Source: an uncultured Lachnospiraceae bacterium
GTDB lineage: Bacteria; Bacillota; Clostridia; Lachnospirales; Lachnospiraceae
Direction of reading: 5' to 3'
DNA: 64,000 nucleotides
NCBI GenBank assembly: GCA_910578645.1
Contig: CAJTQI010000001.1
Location: forward strand, 434,001-498,000
The notes beneath the pieces were generated by a model. The model was not told the origin of the DNA and did no database searches. It saw only the letters and a list, made by a program, of their open reading frames with translations. The position numbers and the translations under genes were made by a program. Positions 17,881 through 26,046 of this stretch are shown in pieces. Position 1 is the first letter of the stretch, and each line of letters opens with the position of its first letter.

Positions 17881-18125
17881 TTTTGGTGGATATTTATGTT
17901 CCCGCAGTGGGGAACGTGTATGATTTCCAATTGGAGGAAGAAGAGCGGATTAGTACGATTATTGAAGAAATAGCCGAGCTGATTGGACAAAAAGAGCACT
18001 GTCAGATTGCGGGAGATATTGACAGGTTGATGTTATGCTTCCGGAAAAACAATATAATTTTGTCAAAAAATCTAACATTAGCAACATCTGGCGTACAAAC
18101 TGGTGACAGTCTGATTCTGGTGTGA
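17877..18125 (+). CDS. esaB: EsaB/YukD ubiquitin-like type VII secretion protein
   Basis: An 82-aa protein with the beta-grasp pattern of YukD/EsaB: 'MILVDIYVPAVGNVYDFQL', a central helix ('RISTIIEEIAELIGQ') and 'LATSGVQTGDSLILV' at the end, where ubiquitin-like folds have their final strand. The start codon overlaps the preceding stop (ATGA). EsaB is a small cytoplasmic accessory of the Firmicutes type VII system. It identifies the locus as Yuk/Ess-related even though EsaA and EssA are not seen. Confidence 0.88.
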   Translation: MILVDIYVPAVGNVYDFQLEEEERISTIIEEIAELIGQKEHCQIAGDIDRLMLCFRKNNIILSKNLTLATSGVQTGDSLILV

Positions 18126-18197
18126 TATAAATTATATAGGGTAAAAGGTCTGCAAGGTGCCTATATACAAATTCAGACGGCGGTAAAGGAGCAGATG

Positions 18198-18557
18198 ATG
18201 TTCAGCGTTATAACCGGGCAGGTAATACAAGAGTGCAACCAACTTGAAAAACAGGTATCGGAACTATACGAAGAGACGGCGGAATTAGAACATGTGGTCA
18301 GAGAGCTTAAGAATCTGTCCGGCATGGATAATGTGATTGCTGGGCTTATGGATTGTCATGCCCAGATGGAGTTTGAAGATATGGTTTTGAAGCAAATGGC
18401 GCAGGGACTTCATAAGTCGATTGTCAATTATATGCAATGTGAGAATAGAATATGTGACGACGCGGAACAAAATGTCATTATATATGAGAGACAGGAGATT
18501 GGCGTAAATGATTTTTCAAGTGTTACGGATATATTGATGGGCATGGAAACTCAATGA
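18198..18557 (+). CDS. Small helical protein in WXG100 cluster
   Basis: A 119-aa acidic, all-helical protein (120 aa if the adjacent ATG at 18195 is used; AAAGGAG is six bases before 18198 and three before 18195). The first 45 residues form a likely coiled coil ('NQLEKQVSELYEETAELEHV'). It has no W-x-G motif. Its place between esaB and the first WXG100 gene suggests a helical-hairpin partner or chaperone of the substrates. No defined family was recognised. Confidence 0.65.
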   Translation: MFSVITGQVIQECNQLEKQVSELYEETAELEHVVRELKNLSGMDNVIAGLMDCHAQMEFEDMVLKQMAQGLHKSIVNYMQCENRICDDAEQNVIIYERQEIGVNDFSSVTDILMGMETQ

Positions 18558-18646
18558 GAAAAAGCATCGGGATAATGGCGGCAGTCCGGGATTTGCTGTT
18601 GTGAATTAGCGACTATAAATATTGATAATGGAAAGGGATATAGAAA

Positions 18647-18952
18647 ATGGCTAACAGGGAGATTGCGGTTAATACATCCACGCTTTCGGGTGACATTAAT
18701 GAACTTAGAGGGGCGCTTGGGGATGCCAGGGCATATCTTACGGAGATGTTTAATCAGTTAGGAGAACTGGATTTAATGTGGGATGGCCCGGCAAATGAGG
18801 CTTTTAAGAAACAGTTTGCCAATGACTATGAGAATGCGAAGAATCTATGCAATACGATTGATTCATTATTGGGCAATATGGAATATGCCAGGGAGCAGTA
18901 TGATGCCTGTGAAAATGAAATAAGCGGTATTGTGTCGGCAATTTCCATATAA
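18647..18952 (+). CDS. WXG100 family protein 1
   Basis: A 101-aa helical hairpin protein with the turn motif 'MWDGPANEAF' (W-D-G at about residues 45-47) and a C-terminal Y-x-x-x-E signal ('YDACE'). Such proteins are exported by EssC-type ATPases as dimers. Ribosome binding site GGAAAGGG lies ahead of ATG. It is one of five WXG100 proteins in a row; they differ enough in sequence to form hetero-dimers rather than being simple duplicates. Confidence 0.92.
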   Translation: MANREIAVNTSTLSGDINELRGALGDARAYLTEMFNQLGELDLMWDGPANEAFKKQFANDYENAKNLCNTIDSLLGNMEYAREQYDACENEISGIVSAISI

Positions 18953-19015
18953 GATACAGCTACTGGATATGATGCATGGCGTGTCGGGTGGCGAAAGAGC
19001 GGAGGGGTGATTGGT

Positions 19016-19342
19016 ATGGCTATTATAGGGGATGTGCAGATTAAAGTAAATACAGCGGTGTTAAACAGTAAGGCACAGGCTGTTTCCAAGAGCATTAAGA
19101 ATATGTCTAACTGCTTTGAGAGGTTGGAGACGATTATTAACCGGACGTCTTACTATTGGATTGGGGAGGCCGGGGACACGCAGAGGAAGATGTACAGGGA
19201 CCAGAAACCGAAGATTGATGAGATGATGAAACGGCTGAAAGAACATCCCACCGATTTGATGGAAATTGCCAGGACATATGATGCGGTAGAGTCAGAGGTA
19301 TCGTCCATCGCCACAGAGCTTCCGGCGGATGTAATTGACTGA
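19016..19342 (+). CDS. WXG100 family protein 2
   Basis: A 108-aa protein. The ATG at 19016 is preferred over the GTG at 19007 because GGAGGGG (19001-19007) is eight bases ahead of it. The turn motif is W-I-G ('YYWIGEAG'), and the C-terminal export signal is 'YDAVE'. It is more basic around the second helix ('YRDQKPKIDEMMKRLKEH') than its neighbours. A helical hairpin secreted substrate or substrate partner. Confidence 0.88.
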   Translation: MAIIGDVQIKVNTAVLNSKAQAVSKSIKNMSNCFERLETIINRTSYYWIGEAGDTQRKMYRDQKPKIDEMMKRLKEHPTDLMEIARTYDAVESEVSSIATELPADVID

Positions 19343-19468
19343 GGAATGAAGAATGTATATCCGGGGATTTCAGACACATGGTTTTGTATGTATATGGCAG
19401 AAATTTTGTCGTAGGAATATGTACAGAGGTGATTACCCGGGTATATAGGAATAGACAGGAGGTAGACT

Positions 19469-19780
19469 ATGGCTACGCGGGAAAAGATAGAATTTGATTT
19501 CAGGCAGGCGATGCGGCAGGCCGACAGAATAGAAGAGATTGCGGACAAATTAAGCAGACTGTCAGGCAGTAAGCTTGAGAGCAGCTTACAGAATCTTTCC
19601 GTCAGCTGGAAAGGCGAGAATGCCTCTGCCTATCTGGCTAAAGGAAGCAGCCTGCAGACGAAGATGAATAAGACGGCCCAGGGACTGCAGGCGGCGGCAT
19701 CGGATATCAGGACGGTTGCCAAACGGCTCTACGATGCGGAGATGGCAGCTCTTGCAATTGCCTCCGCCAGGACATATTAG
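19469..19780 (+). CDS. WXG100 family protein 3
   Basis: A 103-aa helical hairpin with turn motif W-K-G ('SVSWKGENASAYL'). It lacks an exact Y-x-x-x-(D/E) signal near the end; the equivalent place reads 'LYDAEMAA' (Y-x-x-E). It may therefore travel as the partner of another WXG100 protein that carries the signal. Ribosome binding site GGAGG is seven bases before ATG. It shares the terminal 'ARTY/TRTY' with WXG100 protein 4. Confidence 0.9.
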   Translation: MATREKIEFDFRQAMRQADRIEEIADKLSRLSGSKLESSLQNLSVSWKGENASAYLAKGSSLQTKMNKTAQGLQAAASDIRTVAKRLYDAEMAALAIASARTY

Positions 19781-19952
19781 GGTGGCATTATCCGCATTAT
19801 AGTGGGGAGATTTGGAGCAGAGTGGTTGTCTGTCTTTACAGACATGCATTCTATCGGAAAAAATAGCATGGAATATTTTTCATGTTAAAATGTTTCTATC
19901 ACATATAGAAAACGTATAAAGGCATAACCAACATAAACAGGAGGAAAAAATT

Positions 19953-20252
19953 ATGGCAGCTTTTATGGTAACATCGAGTGAACTGAAATCAAAAGCGAAT
20001 GAATTGAGGAACTTAAACGCCCAGTTTAAATCGCAGGTAGGAAACCTGGAATCGCAGGAAGGCTCTCTTGTATCCATGTGGGAAGGAGAAGCGAGAGATG
20101 CTTTTGATATGGCTTTTAAGAATGATAAGACCCAGATGGATAATTTCTATAACCTGATTGAGCAGTATTGTGCGGCTCTTGAGACGATTGCAGCGAAGTA
20201 TGAGGCGGCTGAGGCGCGCAACCTGTCCACGGCACAGACCAGGACATATTAG
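19953..20252 (+). CDS. WXG100 family protein 4
   Basis: A 99-aa helical hairpin with turn motif W-E-G ('SMWEGEARDAF') and C-terminal signal 'YEAAE'. It has a strong AGGAGG ribosome binding site and a 172-base upstream gap with a small hairpin (TGTCTGT/ACAGACA, 19827-19844), so it may have its own transcription or processing start. It is the copy closest to classic EsxA, acidic with a conserved 'ELRNLNAQF' first helix. Confidence 0.93.
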   Translation: MAAFMVTSSELKSKANELRNLNAQFKSQVGNLESQEGSLVSMWEGEARDAFDMAFKNDKTQMDNFYNLIEQYCAALETIAAKYEAAEARNLSTAQTRTY

Positions 20253-20306
20253 AATTGCCATATGAGACCAGACGGACAGCAGTGAAAAGAAAAGGAGATA
20301 ACCGAT

Positions 20307-20621
20307 ATGGATGGAATTATTAAAGTTGACCCTCAACAGTTAATTAGCACGGCGGATGAATTTAATGGAACAAACGGCCAGATTAAGGGACTGACCGACC
20401 AGATGAATTCTATTGTAGACAGTTTGAAGCCCATATGGGAGGGTGACGCTGCCAATACATATAATGCGAAGTTTGACCAGTTACAGGACGATATGGAGAA
20501 AATGCACCGGATGATTCAGGAGCATGTGACGGATTTAAATGAGATGGCGCAGCAGTACATCACCGCTGAGAATGCGAATATTGATACAGGCAATACGTTG
20601 GCAGGGGATGTGATTTCATAA
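20307..20621 (+). CDS. WXG100 family protein 5
   Basis: A 104-aa helical hairpin with turn motif W-E-G ('PIWEGDAANTY') and C-terminal signal 'YITAE', followed by a 12-residue flexible tail. AAAGGAG precedes the ATG. It lies 55 bases after WXG100 protein 4 and the two are probably co-expressed, consistent with an EsxA/EsxB-like pair. An imperfect hairpin (TTTCCTG/CAGGAAA, 20624-20641) follows the stop. Confidence 0.92.
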   Translation: MDGIIKVDPQQLISTADEFNGTNGQIKGLTDQMNSIVDSLKPIWEGDAANTYNAKFDQLQDDMEKMHRMIQEHVTDLNEMAQQYITAENANIDTGNTLAGDVIS

Positions 20622-20692
20622 ATTTTCCTGTAGGCAGGAAACGGTTTATACAATATATAAATTATATAAAAGAAGGTACGCGGGATAAGGCG

Positions 20693-22276
20693 ATGAAGAG
20701 AGTCAGGAAAGTTTTAACGGGCATATTGGCAGGCTGTATGGCTGCAGGCATAATAGGTATATCTGCCCTGGCGGACGGCCAGGCGGTTGTTTTGGAAACC
20801 TATACCGGGGATGCGGAAGTTTCCGTCTATGTCAAGGGAATGGGAGATGACGGACAGCCTGGCGTACAGATTGCCACGGCAGAGGCAGAGCGTGTACAGG
20901 TGCAGCCGGTTTCACAATTGGAAGTCCCTATGCAGACGACAGTTATGCTTGATAATTCTTTGTCCATATCGGAAACGGACAGGGGAAAGATAACAGAATT
21001 TCTCCAGGACCTGATTGCGGACAGAATGGAAAAAGAAGAAATCCGCATAGCCTCCTTCAGTGAAGAAGTGCAAATGCTGACGGACTATACTAATGATTAT
21101 GGAACGCTCAAAAAAGCGGTGGACAGTATTGCATATCAAGACCAGGAGACTTATCTGACAGACGTTTTGTACGATTTGCTGTCGGCAGAGTATATTCAGG
21201 ATGCCCGGGATGTATACCACAGGATTATTGTGATATCCGACGGGGTGGACAATAAATCCCTTGGATATACGAAGGACGAGCTGTATGCTCTGTTGAAAAG
21301 CAGCCCGGTGCCCATTTATACGATTGGCTGTGTGAATGGCAACAACAATGAAGAGTTAGAGAATATGTTTGCTCTTAGCCGTATGACTTATGTGGATTAT
21401 TTCCTGCTTGATGAGGTGGAGGAGATTTTAAGTCTTACAGAGGCTCTTAAGGCAGACCGGGAGATATATAGGCTGACAATAGTTCCGCCTGCGGAGATGA
21501 TGGACGGAAGCAGGAAGAACGTGAAAATTACGCTTTCGGACGGCATGGTTCTGACAGCGGAGACAACTATGCCGCAACAGGTTTATGCTGCAAAAGCGCC
21601 GGAGAAACCGGAACCGGAGAAGGCGGAGCCAGTGTCCGAGGAGCCGTCTGCACAACCGGAAGAATTAACAGATATAGAAGAAACTGAACAATACGAAGTG
21701 CCAGGCTCGTCCCTTCCTCCAAAAGAGAGAGCGCCGATAACACCTATATTAATTTGCATTGTAATTGGCATTGCCGTTGTGGTGGGCCTTCTGTTGATTC
21801 TGGTTAAATTATTCGGAAAAAATAAGAAGGCGAAGGCGAGTACTGTTAATGTTAACGTTCCGGCAATGCAGGAACCGGAGTCTGCCGAAATTAGTGAGAA
21901 GACAGAAATCATGAGTGATTACACAGGCCAGGAGCAGGACGGCAATTCCACGATGATGATTTGGGAGCAAAATGCCGTTTTCGAGATGGTTTTGACGGAT
22001 ATGGCTTCTCCGGTAAAATCATTCCAGGCGCCATTAGACCGTCCGGTGGTAATCGGCCGGAAGAATGGCATGTGCGATATTGCCCTTGATTATGAGAAGT
22101 CTGTCTCCGGCAGGCATTGTGAGATTAGCGTTAAGGGTGGCAGATTCTATGTAAAAGATTTGCAGTCCTCCAACGGCACATGCTTAAACGGAAATAAGGT
22201 GTGGGGCGAATCAGAGATTTTTTCCGGGGACATTCTGAAACTTGGACGGTTGGAAATGCGGTTTGAAGTACATTGA
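20693..22276 (+). CDS. VWA domain - transmembrane - FHA domain protein
   Basis: A 527-aa protein. It has a signal peptide or signal anchor (1-27), then an extracytoplasmic von Willebrand A domain (about 80-260) with an intact metal site D-x-S-x-S ('LDNSLS'). A Pro/Glu-rich linker leads to a membrane helix (about 352-372, 'PILICIVIGIAVVVGLLLIL'). The cytoplasmic tail contains 'DGNSTMMIWEQ' (about 416-426) and ends in an FHA domain (about 440-527; 'VVIGRK', 'VSGRHCEI', 'SSNGTCLNG'). FHA domains bind phosphothreonine, so the tail can read kinase activity inside the cell while the VWA domain binds protein or metal outside. It sits directly before the second PP2C and first kinase genes. Confidence 0.9.
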   Translation: MKRVRKVLTGILAGCMAAGIIGISALADGQAVVLETYTGDAEVSVYVKGMGDDGQPGVQIATAEAERVQVQPVSQLEVPMQTTVMLDNSLSISETDRGKITEFLQDLIADRMEKEEIRIASFSEEVQMLTDYTNDYGTLKKAVDSIAYQDQETYLTDVLYDLLSAEYIQDARDVYHRIIVISDGVDNKSLGYTKDELYALLKSSPVPIYTIGCVNGNNNEELENMFALSRMTYVDYFLLDEVEEILSLTEALKADREIYRLTIVPPAEMMDGSRKNVKITLSDGMVLTAETTMPQQVYAAKAPEKPEPEKAEPVSEEPSAQPEELTDIEETEQYEVPGSSLPPKERAPITPILICIVIGIAVVVGLLLILVKLFGKNKKAKASTVNVNVPAMQEPESAEISEKTEIMSDYTGQEQDGNSTMMIWEQNAVFEMVLTDMASPVKSFQAPLDRPVVIGRKNGMCDIALDYEKSVSGRHCEISVKGGRFYVKDLQSSNGTCLNGNKVWGESEIFSGDILKLGRLEMRFEVH

Positions 22277-22383
22277 GTAAAAGCAGATGTATGGCGAGAC
22301 ATGGGATTTTGGTTTAATCAATAATTGATAACAGGAATAAGTCAGATTGATATTTGGCGAAAACGAGACAGACGGGGGTACAT

Positions 22384-23127
22384 ATGAGACTGGAATTTGC
22401 CGGGAAGAGTGACTTAGGCGGCAAGAGGAAAATCAATCAGGATTCATTTTGTATGTTTCAAAAAGAAGACGCGGGGCTGTTTGCGGTGGCGGACGGCATG
22501 GGCGGCCATACAAACGGTGAGAAGGCAAGTCAGACGGCGATAGCATATTTATCAGACTGGTGGACTTCTTTCTCACCGGTTTTATTTGGGTATGAATTTC
22601 GCAGAATGCTTGCGGATATCGAAAAAGTGGTTAAGCAGGCCAACAACAGAATTTATACGCAATGGAATCAGAATGGTGTGTGTGGTACGACCATCACGGT
22701 ATTGTTTATTTACAGGAATCTGTATGGCGTCATCTATGCGGGCGATAGTCGGTGTTATGTTTCCCTTGGAAGAAAGTGGGAACAACTGACCATAGATGAG
22801 GTGTGGGAAAACCAGTCTTGTATTGATGAAAATGAACGGGAGCAGAAAGAACACCCCAACCGGGGGAAATTGGTGAATGCCATCGGTATCAGGGAGGCGG
22901 CCCGGTGCAGGGCGTTGACAGACTATATCCTTCCGGACTCGGCATTTGTGTTGTGTTCTGACGGATTGTACAAGTTCTGCACGGACAGATTTATCAGAAA
23001 CTGTGTCAGACGGTGTGGTGACAGACAGGGCATAGAACAAGCCATTGATAAGATGATTGGCAAAGTATACCAGAACGGCGCGGGAGACAATATTTCCGTA
23101 GTGGTTGTAAAATGTTGTGAAGAGTAA
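22384..23127 (+). CDS. PP2C-family protein serine/threonine phosphatase (second)
   Basis: A 247-aa single-domain phosphatase. ATG at 22384 is chosen over an upstream TTG at 22354 because it has GGGGG in place and the domain starts immediately ('MRLEFAGKSDLGGKRKINQD'). Metal-site motifs are intact: 'INQDSF' (17-22), 'ADGMGG' (36-41), 'LCSDGLYK' and 'GDNISV'. It lies 93 bases before a Hanks-type kinase gene, the usual kinase/phosphatase pairing. It should reverse phosphorylation of the kinases themselves and of FHA-bound targets in the locus. Confidence 0.93.
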   Translation: MRLEFAGKSDLGGKRKINQDSFCMFQKEDAGLFAVADGMGGHTNGEKASQTAIAYLSDWWTSFSPVLFGYEFRRMLADIEKVVKQANNRIYTQWNQNGVCGTTITVLFIYRNLYGVIYAGDSRCYVSLGRKWEQLTIDEVWENQSCIDENEREQKEHPNRGKLVNAIGIREAARCRALTDYILPDSAFVLCSDGLYKFCTDRFIRNCVRRCGDRQGIEQAIDKMIGKVYQNGAGDNISVVVVKCCEE

Positions 23128-23220
23128 GCGGGAATCCGCCTCCTTGGGCCTGAATCATGGTGCTGTTCACTGAGGGTAGAGACTGGGAAATAAAAAATTG
23201 GACATAAAAAGGATATAACT

Positions 23221-25674
23221 ATGGGAGCGATAGCCAGAGGAACCATATTAGCAGATACATATGAGATTATAGAAGAAATAGGCGCCGGGGGAGGAGGTAT
23301 TGTATTTCGCGCGCGGCATCTTAGGTTACAGACAGACGTGGTTGTTAAAAAAATCAAGGACGAAATCCGCGGCAAGGTGAAGCTGCGCCAGGAAGCGGAT
23401 ATTTTGAAAAGACTAAAGCACCCGTATTTGCCACGGGTCTACGATTTTATTGAGACGGCCGACGGCGTCTACACAGTGATGGACTTCATCCATGGAGTGG
23501 ACTTAGATACGGCGTTAAAGAAACATGGAAGGTGTCCACAGAAGCAGGTGAGGAAATGGGCCGAACAGTTGGGTGAGGCGCTTGCATATCTGCATAGCCA
23601 GAAACCTCCGATTATCCACAGTGATATCAAGCCCGCCAATATTATGCTGACGAAGGATGGGGATGTATGTCTGATTGATTTCAATATCTCCCTTGCCATG
23701 GGAGGTACGATGGAGTCTGCGGTGGGAATCAGTGCAGGTTTCTCCCCGCCGGAACAGTATAGGGACCCCGCATTATATGCAAGGATTACCCACGCGTATA
23801 CCATGCAAAAATCCATGCAGGTATCCCAGGCGCCTACGCCGCAGCTTTCTGTGGCAGACGACGCCACGGAGATTTTGGCAGAGGGGCAACCTGGTGCAAC
23901 CCGGCAGCCATCATGGCAAGGAGGGTATCAACCGGGAACAGAAGGAATATCCTATCCACAGCAGGATGCAGGACAGCCTGGCGTGGACACAAGTACGATG
24001 GCATTGTGGGAAGAACAGGGACAGACAGGTAACAGTCAGGCATCGTGGCAGGCAGGTTATAGCCAGCCTGGCACAACAAGCACGGTAGCGCTATGGGAAG
24101 AAGCAGGGCAGCCGAACAGATATCAGGCGGCCGACGGGACAGAAATTCTTCGGACTGGTACGGCCGCCACATCCGCCCAGGCGTCGGGCAATCTTCCCGG
24201 TTATACCCAATATATCGGCAAAGGTATTGACGCCAGGTCGGATATCTACAGCCTGGGTATAACTTTATATGCCCTATTGACAGGAGCGCCGCCGTCCCTT
24301 GACTTTGGGCAGCGGGTTCCAATTGGGGAGACGAGAATCAGAATCAGCGAAGGCTTTGCCGTAATTTTAGAGAAAATGATGGAGCTGTCCCCTGATTTAA
24401 GATACCAGAACGGTGGGGAATACCTGAAAGCAATCAGAAATTGCCATAAGTTCGACCACCGTTATGTTGTAATGCACAGGAAGCAGACGGGGATACAGAT
24501 TGCAGCGCTTTCCTGTCTGGCTTTGGGGATTGTGACGGTTTTTGGCGGGCTATATGTGATGCGGAAAGAACAAAATAGCGCGTACTATGCGTGTATTGCA
24601 CAAGCAGGGGAGAAAATGGAGCTGTCTAATTTTGAGGAGGCTGACAGGTTGCTTTCGGAGGCAAAAGAGCTTTCCGATACACGGATTGATGCATATGAAG
24701 AAGAAATCCGCTTGCTCTATCTGAGCGGAAACTATGAAGAATGTATGAAACTGGGTGAAAATTATATTAATACGCAGCCCTTTTTGATGGAGTCCGAAGA
24801 AGACGAACAGTCCTTTGGCAATCTTTATTTCCTTGTGGGAAATGCCTGTTTTGAACTGGAAGATTATCCCAATGCGGGAAACTTGTTTATGAATGCAATA
24901 GAGTATAATGCCGAAAACGGGCTGTATTACAGGGATTATGCCATTACCTTAGCGAAGCTTGGACAGGCGGATGAGGCACAGTCACAGCTCGAAAAAGGGA
25001 TTTCCCTTGGACTTGGACAGGACTCTATCTATATGGCACAGGGTGAGATTGCCCGTGTCAGGGGAGAGTATGAAGACGCCATAAATTATTTACAGCAGAC
25101 GATTGATACCACCGTAGACCAACAGATGAAAAAAAGGGCGGTGCTGCTTAGCCGGGACGTATACCGGACGATAGGCAATGAAGCGATAGACCAGGAGATT
25201 GCATTGCTGGAGCAGTACAGGGAGCAATATGAGAGCAGCGGCGACTTGGTGATGGCTGAATATCTGGCGGAGGCATATGCCAGGAAAGCCCGGACGGATG
25301 AGGCTCAGGCAGATACCTATAATGAAAAAGCGCTTACACTTTTTAGGGGTATCTATGACAGCGGGCGCGTGACATACCAGTTACAACAGAATATGGCGAT
25401 TCTTTATGAAGACATGGAACGTTTTGACGAGGCTGAGGAACTGCTTTTACAGATGGCGGAGAGTTATCCGCAACGCTATGAAGTATATAAGAGGCTTGCT
25501 TATCTGGAGGCGGACAGGCAGCAGTCCAGGGAGAACGAGGAGAGGGATTACAGCCGGATGCGGGAGTATTACGAGAAGGCGAAGGAGAAATATGACGGGC
25601 AGCCTGATGACATGGAAATGCAGATGTTGGACAGCATGATGCAGGAACTGGAAGACGGCGGTTGGTTCTCGTAG
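23221..25674 (+). CDS. Hanks-type Ser/Thr kinase - transmembrane - TPR protein with split kinase domain
   Basis: An 817-aa protein. The N-lobe has a Gly-rich loop ('IGAGGGGIVF') and a Lys in 'VVVKKI'. The catalytic loop reads 'HSDIKPAN' (about 133-140; HSD rather than HRD). The metal motif is D-F-N (about 153-155) instead of D-F-G, so catalysis may be altered, although DFN occurs in some active kinases. After the P-loop end ('GFSPPEQY', about 174-181), roughly 155 residues rich in Gln, Gly, Thr and Trp interrupt the domain before 'DARSDIYSLG' (about 337). The insert holds four threonine motifs (DDATEIL, DTSTMALWEE, TTSTVALWEE, DGTEIL). A membrane helix (about 424-447) and an outside TPR array (about 455-800) follow. 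Topologically this resembles YukC/EssB: pseudokinase, one helix, helical outer domain. Confidence 0.9.
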   Translation: MGAIARGTILADTYEIIEEIGAGGGGIVFRARHLRLQTDVVVKKIKDEIRGKVKLRQEADILKRLKHPYLPRVYDFIETADGVYTVMDFIHGVDLDTALKKHGRCPQKQVRKWAEQLGEALAYLHSQKPPIIHSDIKPANIMLTKDGDVCLIDFNISLAMGGTMESAVGISAGFSPPEQYRDPALYARITHAYTMQKSMQVSQAPTPQLSVADDATEILAEGQPGATRQPSWQGGYQPGTEGISYPQQDAGQPGVDTSTMALWEEQGQTGNSQASWQAGYSQPGTTSTVALWEEAGQPNRYQAADGTEILRTGTAATSAQASGNLPGYTQYIGKGIDARSDIYSLGITLYALLTGAPPSLDFGQRVPIGETRIRISEGFAVILEKMMELSPDLRYQNGGEYLKAIRNCHKFDHRYVVMHRKQTGIQIAALSCLALGIVTVFGGLYVMRKEQNSAYYACIAQAGEKMELSNFEEADRLLSEAKELSDTRIDAYEEEIRLLYLSGNYEECMKLGENYINTQPFLMESEEDEQSFGNLYFLVGNACFELEDYPNAGNLFMNAIEYNAENGLYYRDYAITLAKLGQADEAQSQLEKGISLGLGQDSIYMAQGEIARVRGEYEDAINYLQQTIDTTVDQQMKKRAVLLSRDVYRTIGNEAIDQEIALLEQYREQYESSGDLVMAEYLAEAYARKARTDEAQADTYNEKALTLFRGIYDSGRVTYQLQQNMAILYEDMERFDEAEELLLQMAESYPQRYEVYKRLAYLEADRQQSRENEERDYSRMREYYEKAKEKYDGQPDDMEMQMLDSMMQELEDGGWFS

Positions 25675-25771
25675 CGGTGACTGTGTTAGAAAGAGAAAAG
25701 TTGAAGAAATCATATTCTTTTAACGGCAAATCCGTGTTTCAGCACAGGAACCTGCATATTTAGAAGGGAGC

Positions 25772-25918
25772 ATGATTATCGACATGGGCGGAACGGTTAT
25801 TTTGGGAATAGGAATTGGGTTCATCGTGCTTGCGGTTATTTTACTGGTTGTGAGTGTTGTATACCGGAAAACTGCAGGGAAAAAGATACAGGAAGAATTG
25901 AAGAAGGAATACAGTTGA
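25772..25918 (+). CDS. 48-aa single-pass membrane microprotein
   Basis: A short frame with AGAAGGGAG immediately before ATG. It encodes a 48-residue peptide with a short polar start, a hydrophobic helix (about 8-30, 'TVILGIGIGFIVLAVILLVV') and a basic C-terminal tail ('YRKTAGKKIQEELKKEYS'). A second ATG at 25784 would shorten it by four residues. It sits between the kinase-TPR gene and the RHS gene, so it may be a small membrane subunit of the secretion machine. No homologue is recognised, but codon use and the amphipathic end look like a real gene. Confidence 0.65.
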   Translation: MIIDMGGTVILGIGIGFIVLAVILLVVSVVYRKTAGKKIQEELKKEYS

Positions 25919-25923
25919 TTTTT

Positions 25924-26011
25924 ATTTCCGCGGACAACGGGCCAGGCGGACATGCTTGCATGTCCATTTGGAGATTGTTGCGAGGCTAGAATACCCCGCG
26001 GCTTACTGTGG
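25924..26011. repeat. Dispersed 88-bp intergenic repeat, copy 1
   Basis: This matches the sequence at 51670-51757 over the same 88-base length, about three quarters identical by eye. Shared blocks include CCGCGG-CAACG-GCCAGGC, TGCTTGCA, ATTTGG, GCGAGG and ATACCCCG. This copy contains a perfect hairpin GGACATGC-tt-GCATGTCC (25948-25965). It has no open frame. It begins just after the microprotein stop and reaches to 36 bases before the RHS start codon. Confidence 0.8.
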
Positions 26012-26046
26012 AATATTTGTTATGGGGCAGAGAGGGAGAAGTGAGT

